Source: Thermoprotei archaeon (lineage in GTDB: Archaea > Thermoproteota > Thermoprotei_A > Sulfolobales > Ignisphaeraceae). From it: a DNA stretch of 7,771 nt. This document shows positions 1-4,695 of this stretch, piece after piece (positions within the stretch are counted from its first letter, which is position 1; every line of letters starts with the position of its first letter). Where the stretch lies: contig QMXA01000043.1 in assembly GCA_003661905.1 (NCBI GenBank), positions 1 through 7,771 on the forward strand. Direction: 5' to 3'. The translations under genes were made by a program, and so were the position numbers. A model generated the notes under the pieces. It ran no database searches and was not told where the DNA came from. It saw only the letters and a list, made by a program, of their open reading frames with translations.

Positions 1-398
1 GGAGGAAAGAGATCCTTTTCAATAAGTACTTTTCTTATGACTATAACTTTATTAATGTAGTAGTCTTTTCTAGAAGGCACAACATCTATGTACTCCATGG
101 CATAGTCAATGAAGAATACCGGTACATAGTAGAAGCCTAGATCTTTAAGAATCGCTAATCTATGACGACCATCTAGGACAATGAATGTCCCAGCATCAAC
201 TAAGAGAGGATATTTAATGTATCCACAACCAATAATTTCGTTTGCTACGAATTTCTTGTGATAGTTATCGACACTTTCATGCTCTTTAAGGGTTTTGAAT
301 GGGACCAAACAAGTTTTGAATTCAAGCTTATGAACCAAATTATTATTTATGATAGATGGTTTTCCTAAGAGTTGAATTAGTGCATTTAATACAGACAT
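1..398 (-). CDS. SerK-like ParB/sulfiredoxin-fold protein, probable free L-serine kinase (3' truncated)
   Basis: The minus strand is open from an ATG at 398 to the window edge, giving 132 residues with the C-terminus missing. The readable core contains VPFKTLKEHESVDN, then LLVDAGTFIVLDGRHRLAIL, then VPVFFIDY, and the reading ends in EKDLFPP. This is the ParB/Srx-type layout (hydrophobic strand, DG-x-HR loop, helix, VP-x-x-x-VDY strand). The final LFPP resembles the F-x-P-K-T-T-R-H segment of archaeal free serine kinases (SerK), which phosphorylate L-serine to O-phosphoserine for cysteine synthesis. The start is supported by GGTGAT nine bases upstream of the ATG, and an in-frame stop lies further upstream near 454. 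Other ParB-like archaeal proteins share this fold, so fold membership is much safer than the kinase activity. The second histidine of the usual DGHHR is arginine here. No gene symbol is given because the C-terminal half is not visible. Confidence 0.72.
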   Translation of the reverse strand, partial: MSVLNALIQLLGKPSIINNNLVHKLEFKTCLVPFKTLKEHESVDNYHKKFVANEIIGCGYIKYPLLVDAGTFIVLDGRHRLAILKDLGFYYVPVFFIDYAMEYIDVVPSRKDYYINKVIVIRKVLIEKDLFP

Positions 399-432
399 TC
401 CAAGAATATCACCACGGTCACTAATAGAAAAT

Positions 433-455
433 CTAATTAATGTACTTACTGCTTA
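433..455 (-). promoter_or_regulatory. Possible promoter of the SerK-like gene
   Basis: Read on the minus strand this is TAAGCAGTAAG followed by TACATTAATTAG. The AT-rich ATTAATTA lies about 40 bases upstream of the ATG at 398, a distance compatible with a TATA box and a short leader containing the GGTGAT ribosome binding site. The leading TAAGCAGTAA also occurs just upstream of the tRNA-Glu TATA box on the same strand. It is a weak match to a TATA consensus and is inferred from position only. Confidence 0.3.
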
Positions 456-573
456 TGATAATGACTTCATATTGATGAGAGGATTTAAATTATGAGTGAG
501 CAATGTATACAAATACTGATACAATCTCAATCATGATCACCCAAATATTCATTTCATTGTCCAATGAGTAAGA

Positions 574-585
574 CCTCAGGTGAGG
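574..585. repeat. Small palindrome CCTCA-GG-TGAGG upstream of a TATA box
   Basis: Perfect 5-bp inverted arms are separated by two bases and end 12 bases before the TATA-like sequence of the membrane-protein gene. The position would suit a regulator site, but a palindrome this short can occur by chance. The rest of the 399-616 spacer shows no convincing gene. Confidence 0.25.
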
Positions 586-597
586 AATTTTGTTACC

Positions 598-607
598 TTT
601 ATATATT
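598..607 (+). promoter_or_regulatory. TATA box for the membrane-protein gene
   Basis: TTTATATATT is a good archaeal TATA box. Archaeal transcription usually starts about 25-28 bases downstream of the box centre, which predicts initiation near 627-631. That is later than the GTG at 617 and the ATG at 620, but coincides with an in-frame GTG at 629. The transcript could therefore be leaderless from GTG 629, or another upstream promoter may be used. Confidence 0.5.
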
Positions 608-616
608 ACTTCTTAG

Positions 617-1117
617 GTGATGATTTCGGTGCTCAATAGTTTGGGCAGGAAGATAGTTTCGTCTATAATGCTGGGAGTAATAACATCTCTTATGTTATTA
701 TTACTACTAGGTACTATAATTGATGCTGTACTACAGGACTTGCTAGGAACTACCTTTAGAAATATTGATGCTTACGCTGTAAGCTCTATTACTAGCTTAA
801 TTATCATAGCTATAATCTATACCATTATTCCTCATGGAATTCTTTCTTATGCCTTAGACTTTTCACTACTATTCACATTTATTATTATAGCCACTTCTGA
901 ATTAACTACTCCCCTTTGCACTTATACGGGTTGTGAGGAGCGGTACTTCCTACCCTTCGTTGTAGTTCATAAATTTGGGAAGTACTACGCCCTTGATATT
1001 GATTTAGGACAGATAGCTCTCGTAATATTGTTATTGAGGCGTAGAAAGTTCATAGCGAAGTTATTCAATAAGGTATTAACAAAGTTTAAGGTAGGTGGTG
1101 CCGCGGCCGGGATTTGA
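617..1117 (+). CDS. Unrecognised small integral membrane protein
   Basis: I do not recognise a family. Hydrophobic segments at about residues 17-38, 55-80, 81-97 and 129-141 suggest four membrane helices. The last is followed at once by RRRK and a lysine-rich tail (KLFNKVLTKFK), which by the positive-inside rule would place the C-terminus in the cytoplasm. The loop between helices 3 and 4 carries Cys101 and Cys106 (CTYTGC), which could form a disulfide if external, and also EER and a tyrosine-rich patch. The start is uncertain: GTG 617 and ATG 620 are adjacent, while the TATA box at 598 points to GTG 629. AGGTGA overlaps the first two candidates and would be correctly spaced only for GTG 629. 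The last eight codons (VGGAAAGI plus stop) lie within sequence antisense to the tRNA-Glu acceptor and T arm, so the C-terminal tail is dictated by the tRNA. The hydrophobic pattern is too regular for a spurious frame, but expression is unproven. Confidence 0.6.
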   Translation: MMISVLNSLGRKIVSSIMLGVITSLMLLLLLGTIIDAVLQDLLGTTFRNIDAYAVSSITSLIIIAIIYTIIPHGILSYALDFSLLFTFIIIATSELTTPLCTYTGCEERYFLPFVVVHKFGKYYALDIDLGQIALVILLLRRRKFIAKLFNKVLTKFKVGGAAAGI

Positions 1118-1197
1118 ACCCGGGTTTCCCGCCAGGTATTTAGCCTGGTCACGGGCTCGAGAGGCCCGCATACTTGGCCGGGCTATACTACCGCGGC
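1096..1197 (-). tRNA. tRNA-Glu(CTC) with a variable-loop intron and encoded CCA
   Basis: On the minus strand the acceptor GCCGCGG (5' end at 1197) pairs with CCGCGGC, followed by discriminator A and an encoded CCA (1096-1098). The D arm is GTAT-AGCCCGGCCAA-GTAT. The anticodon stem CGGGC/GCCCG closes the seven-base loop CTCTCGA, with anticodon CTC that reads GAG (glutamate). The T arm is CCGGG-TTCAAAT-CCCGG. Between the anticodon and T stems lie 28 bases instead of the usual four or five. Removing 24 of them (1126-1149) leaves the variable loop TGAC and a 75-nt mature body, which is canonical for archaeal tRNA-Glu. There is no intron at the usual 37/38 site. The gene lies 99 bp downstream of nep1 on the same strand but has its own TATA-like box. 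Confidence 0.93.
1126..1149 (-). other. 24-nt noncanonical tRNA intron (position 45/46)
   Basis: The pre-tRNA folds into a bulge-helix-bulge here. CCCG at the 3' side of the anticodon stem pairs with CGGG inside the intron, giving the 4-bp central helix. The three-base bulges are TGA on the 5' side and AAA on the 3' side. The intron's own hairpin is CCAGG-CTAAATA-CCTGG. Cutting between bulge bases two and three gives exon ends ...CCCGTG and ACCCGGG..., which join into the standard variable loop and T stem. The outer exon-exon helix is weak (a G-C pair followed by an A/C mismatch), as is common for introns outside the anticodon loop. Crenarchaeal heteromeric tRNA splicing endonuclease is known to accept such relaxed motifs. 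The exact cut sites are inferred. Confidence 0.85.
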
Positions 1198-1227
1198 ACT
1201 CACCATAGGCTTGGATTCTATGCTCCT

Positions 1228-1238
1228 CTTATAATCTT
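1228..1238 (-). promoter_or_regulatory. TATA box of tRNA-Glu
   Basis: The minus strand reads AAGATTATAAG, centred about 36 bases upstream of the mature tRNA 5' end (1197). This predicts transcription starting about 8-10 bases before the tRNA, leaving a short 5' leader for RNase P to remove. Confidence 0.6.
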
Positions 1239-1282
1239 TACTGCTTAGGTAATTATGGGTACTTAGCAGTTAATATTATAGA
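1228..1282. repeat. Imperfect inverted repeat between nep1 and tRNA-Glu
   Basis: The left arm, read on the minus strand (1247 to 1228), is TAAGCAGTAAAGATTATAAG. The right arm, read on the plus strand (1263 to 1282), is TTAGCAGTTAATATTATAGA. They agree at 15 of 20 positions and are separated by 15 bases. The left arm includes the tRNA TATA box, and the right arm carries a matching ATTATA facing the opposite way. In a nep1 read-through transcript the arms would form a long hairpin with helices AUAAU/AUUAU and ACUGCU/AGCAGU. It could be a pair of diverging promoters, a nep1 3' hairpin, or a chance duplication. Confidence 0.6.
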
Positions 1283-1296
1283 TAAATCTATTCTCT

Positions 1297-1998
1297 TCAT
1301 TCCATAATTTTGTATACTCTCTCGATAGCCTCTATAACTCTTGAAACTACAATCCATGCATCAAGAGCTTTAGGATATATGGAGATTGTCTTTGTCGCTA
1401 ATGACAGAGTATCTGAGCTAAAATCCCCTCTTTGAAAACCACCAATGAGAATTGCTGTTTTCTTAGATGACACTATCTTCGCAAGTTCTTGCAATTTCAT
1501 ATACTTACCTTTTTCATCCAGCAATATTATTTCCTTAAAGTCTTCTTTCCTTAGTAATTCACGTATATTCATTCCAAGAGTTTGTAATAATGGCTTATCA
1601 GCATCTATAGGTACTTTGCCTCTAGTAAGTAGTTGTTCCATTAGACCAACAAATCTATTATAATTCCTAGGAATTCTTGTAGATGGGTCTATTCCTATTA
1701 TTTCTCCATGGATGGTATGTACGTATATGTTTAGTAACCTCTCATAATTTAGAGGACTCGAAAGTGCATTTATTAATATGAAGTGAACTATGTCGGGTCT
1801 ACCTCTCTTATACCAATCCCTTAGATACCTCTTCATTGCATGGTAATGGAGAGACATGTCTAATAAGATTTCACTAGGTTTTTTACCACGCCTCTTAGCT
1901 GTTGCTATAATAGATGGTTCTCTCCATAACTCTCTTGGTACTAACTCCAATGCGGATTCAACTATAATTAGAGTTAAGGGCAGTCTAGTTAATACCAT
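1297..1998 (-). CDS. nep1: Nep1/Emg1 16S rRNA pseudouridine N1-methyltransferase
   Basis: The 233-residue protein has the hallmark blocks of Nep1, a SPOUT-class dimeric enzyme that uses S-adenosylmethionine to methylate N1 of a pseudouridine in helix 35 of small-subunit rRNA and helps 30S assembly. Visible blocks are LIIVESALELVP (10-21), LLDMSLHYHAM (45-55), RGRPDIVHF (65-73), IDPSTRIPRNYNRFVGLMEQ (103-122) and IGGFQRGDFS (185-194). The last belongs to the C-terminal trefoil knot that binds the cofactor. The RGRPD and RIPRNYNRF segments carry the conserved basic residues used for rRNA contact. Length is close to that of archaeal relatives, with no break. The ATG at 1998 has GGGAG about eight bases upstream. 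It diverges from rnp4 with only 15 bp between start codons, so its promoter must lie inside rnp4. TCTAATAAG (2032-2040, minus strand) is a candidate TATA box. Confidence 0.96.
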   Translation of the reverse strand: MVLTRLPLTLIIVESALELVPRELWREPSIIATAKRRGKKPSEILLDMSLHYHAMKRYLRDWYKRGRPDIVHFILINALSSPLNYERLLNIYVHTIHGEIIGIDPSTRIPRNYNRFVGLMEQLLTRGKVPIDADKPLLQTLGMNIRELLRKEDFKEIILLDEKGKYMKLQELAKIVSSKKTAILIGGFQRGDFSSDTLSLATKTISIYPKALDAWIVVSRVIEAIERVYKIME

Positions 1999-2013
1999 TG
2001 TGGTGCTCCCTAA

Positions 2014-2334
2014 GTGAGTAGGAGAAAGCGTCTTATTAGAGACTTAGCAAGACAACGTGCTCTTTACTTAATAGACCTAGCTGAACAGGAGGTACGAAGA
2101 GGTAATGTATCGCTAAGTCGTAAGTACTGTGAATTAGCTCTGGCTATTCTCAGGAGAACACGTGCAAAGATACCTAAGTATGTTAAGCGAAAAATATGTA
2201 AAAAATGCCATGTAATCTTAATACCTGGCTTAACGTCTGTAACTAGAATTAAGGGGTTTAGGAGGAGCATTAGAATTATTACAAGATGCAAGGTATGTGG
2301 CTGGGTTCATAGATTAATGTTCAGGAAGAGGTGA
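2014..2334 (+). CDS. rnp4: Ribonuclease P protein component 4 (Rpp21 family)
   Basis: The 106-residue basic protein is the archaeal Rpp21 homologue, one of the protein subunits that with the catalytic RNA trims 5' leaders from pre-tRNA. The N-terminal helices contain the typical RDLARQRALYLIDLAEQE (residues 9-26). The C-terminal half is a zinc ribbon with ligands Cys62, Cys65, Cys92 and Cys95 (ICKKC and RCKVC), flanking the family sequence VILIPGLTSVTRIKG. The start is GTG 2014, with GTGGTG a short way upstream. An upstream promoter would have to lie in the nep1 coding region, where CTATAATTA (1962-1970) is a candidate. The stop at 2332-2334 is followed four bases later by the next gene, suggesting co-transcription. 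Its position beside nep1 and a YhbY protein makes an RNA-processing neighbourhood. Confidence 0.94.
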   Translation: MSRRKRLIRDLARQRALYLIDLAEQEVRRGNVSLSRKYCELALAILRRTRAKIPKYVKRKICKKCHVILIPGLTSVTRIKGFRRSIRIITRCKVCGWVHRLMFRKR

Positions 2335-2338
2335 TAGT

Positions 2339-2641
2339 GTGAAGAAACTCGGAGGGGCATTAAAGGAATTGAAGAAGAGAAAAGTAGCTCAACATAGAGC
2401 TGATATAAATATAGGGAAAAGAGGCTTAGATAAAGCCGTTGTTGAAGAGATAAAGAGAAGACTAGATATAGAAAAAGCTATAAAGATAAGATTACTTAAA
2501 TCAGCAAGAGCAAAGGTTAGTGAAAAAGATATTGAGAATCTAGCTAAAGAAATAGGTGCCATAATTGCTGATTCTAGAGGATATACATTCATACTCATAA
2601 AAACTAAGAAAAGCAATTACAGAGTTAAGAAAGTAAACTAG
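2339..2641 (+). CDS. YhbY/CRM-domain RNA-binding protein
   Basis: The 100-residue protein is a stand-alone CRS1-YhbY (CRM) domain. It has an N-terminal basic helix followed by INIGKRGLDKAVVEEIKRRL (24-43), where the family's GxxG-like loop (GKRG, 26-29) lies. Next come IKIRLLKSA, a second helix (SEKDIENLAKEIGAIIADSR) and a final strand YTFILIK. Bacterial YhbY associates with pre-50S particles, and plant CRM domains act in intron splicing. In archaea the role is not settled, and pre-rRNA or ribosome-assembly binding is the best guess from family and context. The start is GTG 2339, four bases after the rnp4 stop, with GAGGTGAT directly in front and an unusually short spacer. It is followed by the 49-bp gap carrying the eS19 promoter. 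Confidence 0.88.
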   Translation: MKKLGGALKELKKRKVAQHRADINIGKRGLDKAVVEEIKRRLDIEKAIKIRLLKSARAKVSEKDIENLAKEIGAIIADSRGYTFILIKTKKSNYRVKKVN

Positions 2642-2649
2642 CCCTACAA

Positions 2650-2660
2650 TACTTAAAAAG
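2650..2660 (+). promoter_or_regulatory. TATA box in front of the eS19 operon
   Basis: ACTTAAAAAGT is a good archaeal TATA box in the 49-bp gap between the YhbY gene and eS19. It is centred about 35 bases before the eS19 ATG (2691), so transcription should begin near 2681-2684 and give a leader of only a few bases. No clear ribosome binding site precedes this ATG, consistent with a leaderless or near-leaderless mRNA. Confidence 0.6.
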
Positions 2661-2690
2661 TCAGAGAAAAGTTTGGGTTGGGAAACAGAA

Positions 2691-3191
2691 ATGGTAACAG
2701 TCAAAGACGTGCCAGCTGATTTGTTCATAGAGAAATTAGCTAAATATCTAAAAAGTAGAGTTCCTACAATAAAACCACCAGAATGGGCATTATTTGTAAA
2801 AACGGGGCCTAATAGAGAAAAGCCGCCAGAGAACCCAGATTGGTGGTATGTAAGAGCTGCCAGTATACTTCGTAAACTATATTTAGCAAATGAACCCATG
2901 GGCATAGAGACATTCAGAGTTATATATGGAGGTCTTCAAAGAAGTGGTTTTGCACCACCTCATTTTAAGAGATCAGGAGGTAGTGCTATTAGAAAGATAC
3001 TTCAACAATTAGAAGCAGCAGGTCTTATAATGAAAATAGGTAATAGGGGAAGAATAATAACTCCACAAGGAAGATCTCTACTAGACAGAGTAGCTTGGGA
3101 GGTTTTTCAAGAATTAGTTAAGCAAAAACCTGGGTTAGCTAAATATGGATCACAGAAAATCTATAAAACAATAGGAGGTGGTGAGAAGTGA
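2691..3191 (+). CDS. rps19e: 30S ribosomal protein eS19
   Basis: The 166-residue protein is the archaeal/eukaryotic S19e of the small subunit. It begins with the family's characteristic MVTVKDVPADLFIEKLA, which fixes the start at ATG 2691 rather than the in-frame TTG at 2673. Further conserved blocks are KPPEWALFVKTG (28-39), DWWYVRAASILRKLY (50-64), GSAIRKILQQLEAAGLI (97-113) and GRIITPQGRSLLD (120-132), matching the winged-helix fold that binds rRNA in the small-subunit head. It is slightly longer than the common length of about 150, with a lysine/glycine-rich C-terminus. It opens the long plus-strand cluster, has its own TATA box at 2650, and overlaps the next gene by four bases (GTGA), which suggests translational coupling. 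Confidence 0.96.
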   Translation: MVTVKDVPADLFIEKLAKYLKSRVPTIKPPEWALFVKTGPNREKPPENPDWWYVRAASILRKLYLANEPMGIETFRVIYGGLQRSGFAPPHFKRSGGSAIRKILQQLEAAGLIMKIGNRGRIITPQGRSLLDRVAWEVFQELVKQKPGLAKYGSQKIYKTIGGGEK

Positions 3192-3544
3192 GCTATAATA
3201 GTGATCAATTATCTGAGGAGGAGTTAGAGTATTTACTCAGTAGAAAGTATGAAGCATTACTAAGAAAGATGAGTGAAGAGAAGCGAAAGCGCCAAGAATT
3301 AGAAGCAGAAGCTAGGCGTAGGGAAATGTTGAGAATGATATTGACTCCAAAGGCTAGAGAGAGACTAGCTAATCTAAGACTTGTAAGACCTGATCTCGTA
3401 AGAAGTATTGAGGATCAGCTCATAGCTTTAGCAATGCAAGGTAGAATAAAGACTCCAATAACCGATGATCAGCTTAAAGCAATTTTGGAAGATATTTATT
3501 CTAGAACTAGAAGAAATGTCAGAATAAGAATAAGAGAGAAATGA
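3188..3544 (+). CDS. PDCD5-like DNA-binding protein
   Basis: This 118-residue, highly charged helical protein belongs to the archaeal PDCD5 (TFAR19-related) family. The N-terminal part is a long charged helix (SEEELEYLLSRKYEALLRKM, then the KRKRQELEAEARRRE segment). The conserved core follows: MILTPKARERLANLRLVRPD (50-69), ending in the family pattern IEDQLIALAMQGRIKTPITD (74-93) and a short arginine-rich tail. Archaeal members bind DNA or nucleic acid in vitro, and their physiological role is not established. The start is GTG 3188, overlapping the eS19 stop, with GGAGGTGGTGAG just upstream as a strong ribosome binding site. The eS19-PDCD5-eL39-eL31 order recurs in crenarchaea, so a translation-linked role is a reasonable inference. 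Confidence 0.93.
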   Translation: MSYNSDQLSEEELEYLLSRKYEALLRKMSEEKRKRQELEAEARRREMLRMILTPKARERLANLRLVRPDLVRSIEDQLIALAMQGRIKTPITDDQLKAILEDIYSRTRRNVRIRIREK

Positions 3545-3558
3545 GTAGGTGCTGATCA

Positions 3559-3717
3559 TTGGCTAGAAATAAACCCCTTGCTAAAAAGCTAAGGCTATGC
3601 AATAGACTAAAGAGTAATTCTCCTTTACCAGTATGGGTTGTAGCTAGGACTATGAGAAGATTAAGATGGAGACCAAGACTTAGACATTGGAGAAGAGTTA
3701 AACTTAAGAATGTGTAG
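3559..3717 (+). CDS. rpl39e: 50S ribosomal protein eL39
   Basis: This short gene encodes 52 residues beginning MARNKPLAKKLRLCNRLKSN and ending RLRHWRRVKLKNV, an end-to-end match to eL39. eL39 is the very small, extremely basic protein lining the exit tunnel of the large subunit. The tryptophans in PVWVVART and RHWRR are family positions. The start is a rare TTG (3559-3561), supported by AGGTG seven bases upstream (3547-3551) and by the invariant ARNKPLAKK that follows directly. It sits 14 bp after the PDCD5 stop and 13 bp before the eL31 start. Its small size and TTG start make it easy to miss. Confidence 0.96.
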   Translation: MARNKPLAKKLRLCNRLKSNSPLPVWVVARTMRRLRWRPRLRHWRRVKLKNV

Positions 3718-3723
3718 AGGTGA
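3717..3723 (+). promoter_or_regulatory. Ribosome binding site that fixes the eL31 start
   Basis: GAGGTGA, complementary to the 3' end of 16S rRNA, overlaps the last base of the eL39 stop codon and lies seven bases before ATG 3731. It could not serve the alternative ATG at 3710. Confidence 0.75.
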
Positions 3724-3730
3724 AGCATGT

Positions 3731-4009
3731 ATGCCTAAAGAAAAAAGTGAAGGAATATACATAATACCTCTGAAAAGAATTTATTGGTCAGGCCGAAGTG
3801 GAAGAGGGAGAAAAGCCATTAAGTACATAAGGAGATTTCTAATACGCCATCTAAATGCAGAGAGAATAATTATTGATCGAACAGTTAATGAATATATACA
3901 TTCAAGAAGTATTAAAAATCCACCAAGAAGAATTGCAGTTAAATTTTTGAAAATAGATGAAGGAATATACAAGGTCTCTCTAGCAATACCTGTTCATAAA
4001 GTCCAATAG
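3731..4009 (+). CDS. rpl31e: 50S ribosomal protein eL31
   Basis: The 92-residue protein is archaeal eL31, which sits near the exit-tunnel rim where the signal recognition particle and chaperones dock. Recognisable segments are IYIIPLKRIYWSGRSGRGRK, AIKYIRRFLIRHLNAERIII and NEYIHSRSIKNPPRRIAVKF, matching the family's N-terminal strand, central helix and conserved W..GR...PPR positions. Upstream in-frame ATG 3710 overlaps the eL39 stop and would add a non-conserved MCRGEAC. The start at ATG 3731 is preferred because GAGGTGA (3717-3723) lies seven bases before it and family homology begins there. The stop is 10 bp before aIF6. Confidence 0.95.
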   Translation: MPKEKSEGIYIIPLKRIYWSGRSGRGRKAIKYIRRFLIRHLNAERIIIDRTVNEYIHSRSIKNPPRRIAVKFLKIDEGIYKVSLAIPVHKVQ

Positions 4010-4019
4010 GGCTTCAGAC

Positions 4020-4694
4020 ATGGTTATTGAAAAGCTCTCACTTTTTGGAAATCCAAATATAGGTGTGTACATATTCGCTAATGATGAAATAGCAGTAATT
4101 CCTCCAGGACTTGATACTAGAATAAAGAGTGTCATAGCTAATACACTTGAAGTTCAGGAAATTGTTGAAACAAGAATTGCTGGAATGAATATTGTTGGTA
4201 TACTTATAGCTGGTAACAATAAAGGAATATTGCTTCCACGAATTTCAAATATTGAAGAAATTAAGATTTTAAAAAGAGCTTTTAGTGGTGTTGTAGAGGT
4301 TCTTGACGTAAGAGCTACAGCTCTAGGTAATATAATTCTAGCAAATGATGTAGCTGCCATAGTCTATCCTGAAATAGAGCGCGCAGCAATAAAAGTAATT
4401 AGAGATGTATTGGATGTCGAAGTAATAATTCCAAGATCAATAGCTGATATAGTAGCTGTTGGTGCGGCTGGTGTAATTACAAATAAAGGTGGATTAGTAC
4501 ATCCAGATACAACAGATAAGGAGATAGAGGATTTATCAAAAATATTCAAAGTACCAATAGATGTTGGAACTATAAACTTCGGAGTAGCATTTATAAAAAC
4601 TGGATTAGTTGCAAATTCACATGGGGCTGTAGTAGGTGAAAAAACTACAGGACCCGAAATAATGCGTATAACTCAAGTATTGAGAGTGAGTTAG
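4020..4694 (+). CDS. eif6: Translation initiation factor 6 (anti-association factor)
   Basis: The 224-residue protein is aIF6, which binds the large ribosomal subunit near uL14 and the sarcin-ricin loop and prevents joining with the small subunit. Its fold is a pseudo-fivefold pentein, and the repeated pattern is visible: IGVYIFANDEIAVIPPGLD, GILIAGNNKGILLPR, ALGNIILANDVAAIVYPEIE, VGAAGVITNKGGLVHPDTT and GVAFIKTGLVANSHGAVVG. The N/D-x-x-A/G-x-x-P element occurs in each repeat. Full length is typical of archaeal members and no break is seen. ATG 4020 lies 10 bp after the eL31 stop, and the next gene begins one base after its stop. The eL31-aIF6-eL20-prefoldin order is a conserved crenarchaeal arrangement. 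Confidence 0.97.
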   Translation: MVIEKLSLFGNPNIGVYIFANDEIAVIPPGLDTRIKSVIANTLEVQEIVETRIAGMNIVGILIAGNNKGILLPRISNIEEIKILKRAFSGVVEVLDVRATALGNIILANDVAAIVYPEIERAAIKVIRDVLDVEVIIPRSIADIVAVGAAGVITNKGGLVHPDTTDKEIEDLSKIFKVPIDVGTINFGVAFIKTGLVANSHGAVVGEKTTGPEIMRITQVLRVS

Positions 4695-4695
4695 T

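Noticed and set aside
1126..1149. Long variable arm of a class II tRNA (Leu/Ser) instead of an intron
   Set aside because: The anticodon is CTC (Glu), and the bulge-helix-bulge with exact restoration of a TGAC variable loop fits an intron far better.
1096..1197. tRNA-Glu as an integration (att) site for a mobile element
   Set aside because: tRNA genes are common targets, but no integrase, no second copy of the tRNA 3' end and no plasmid or virus genes are visible in the window.
1278..1291. ATAGAT-AA-ATCTAT palindrome just past the nep1 stop as a terminator
   Set aside because: It is short and AT-only apart from two G-C pairs, with no T-run after it on the nep1 strand; it is too weak to call.
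1445..1663. 72-codon plus-strand open frame inside nep1
   Set aside because: It lies antisense to the conserved body of nep1, has no homology-like pattern and no ribosome binding site; it is a by-product of low stop density.
2540..2905. 121-codon minus-strand open frame opposite YhbY and eS19
   Set aside because: It covers the eS19 promoter and conserved eS19 sequence on the opposite strand, with no recognisable family.
3710..3730. Seven-residue N-terminal extension of eL31 from ATG 3710
   Set aside because: It would overlap eL39 and its ribosome binding site would be absent; GAGGTGA is placed for ATG 3731.
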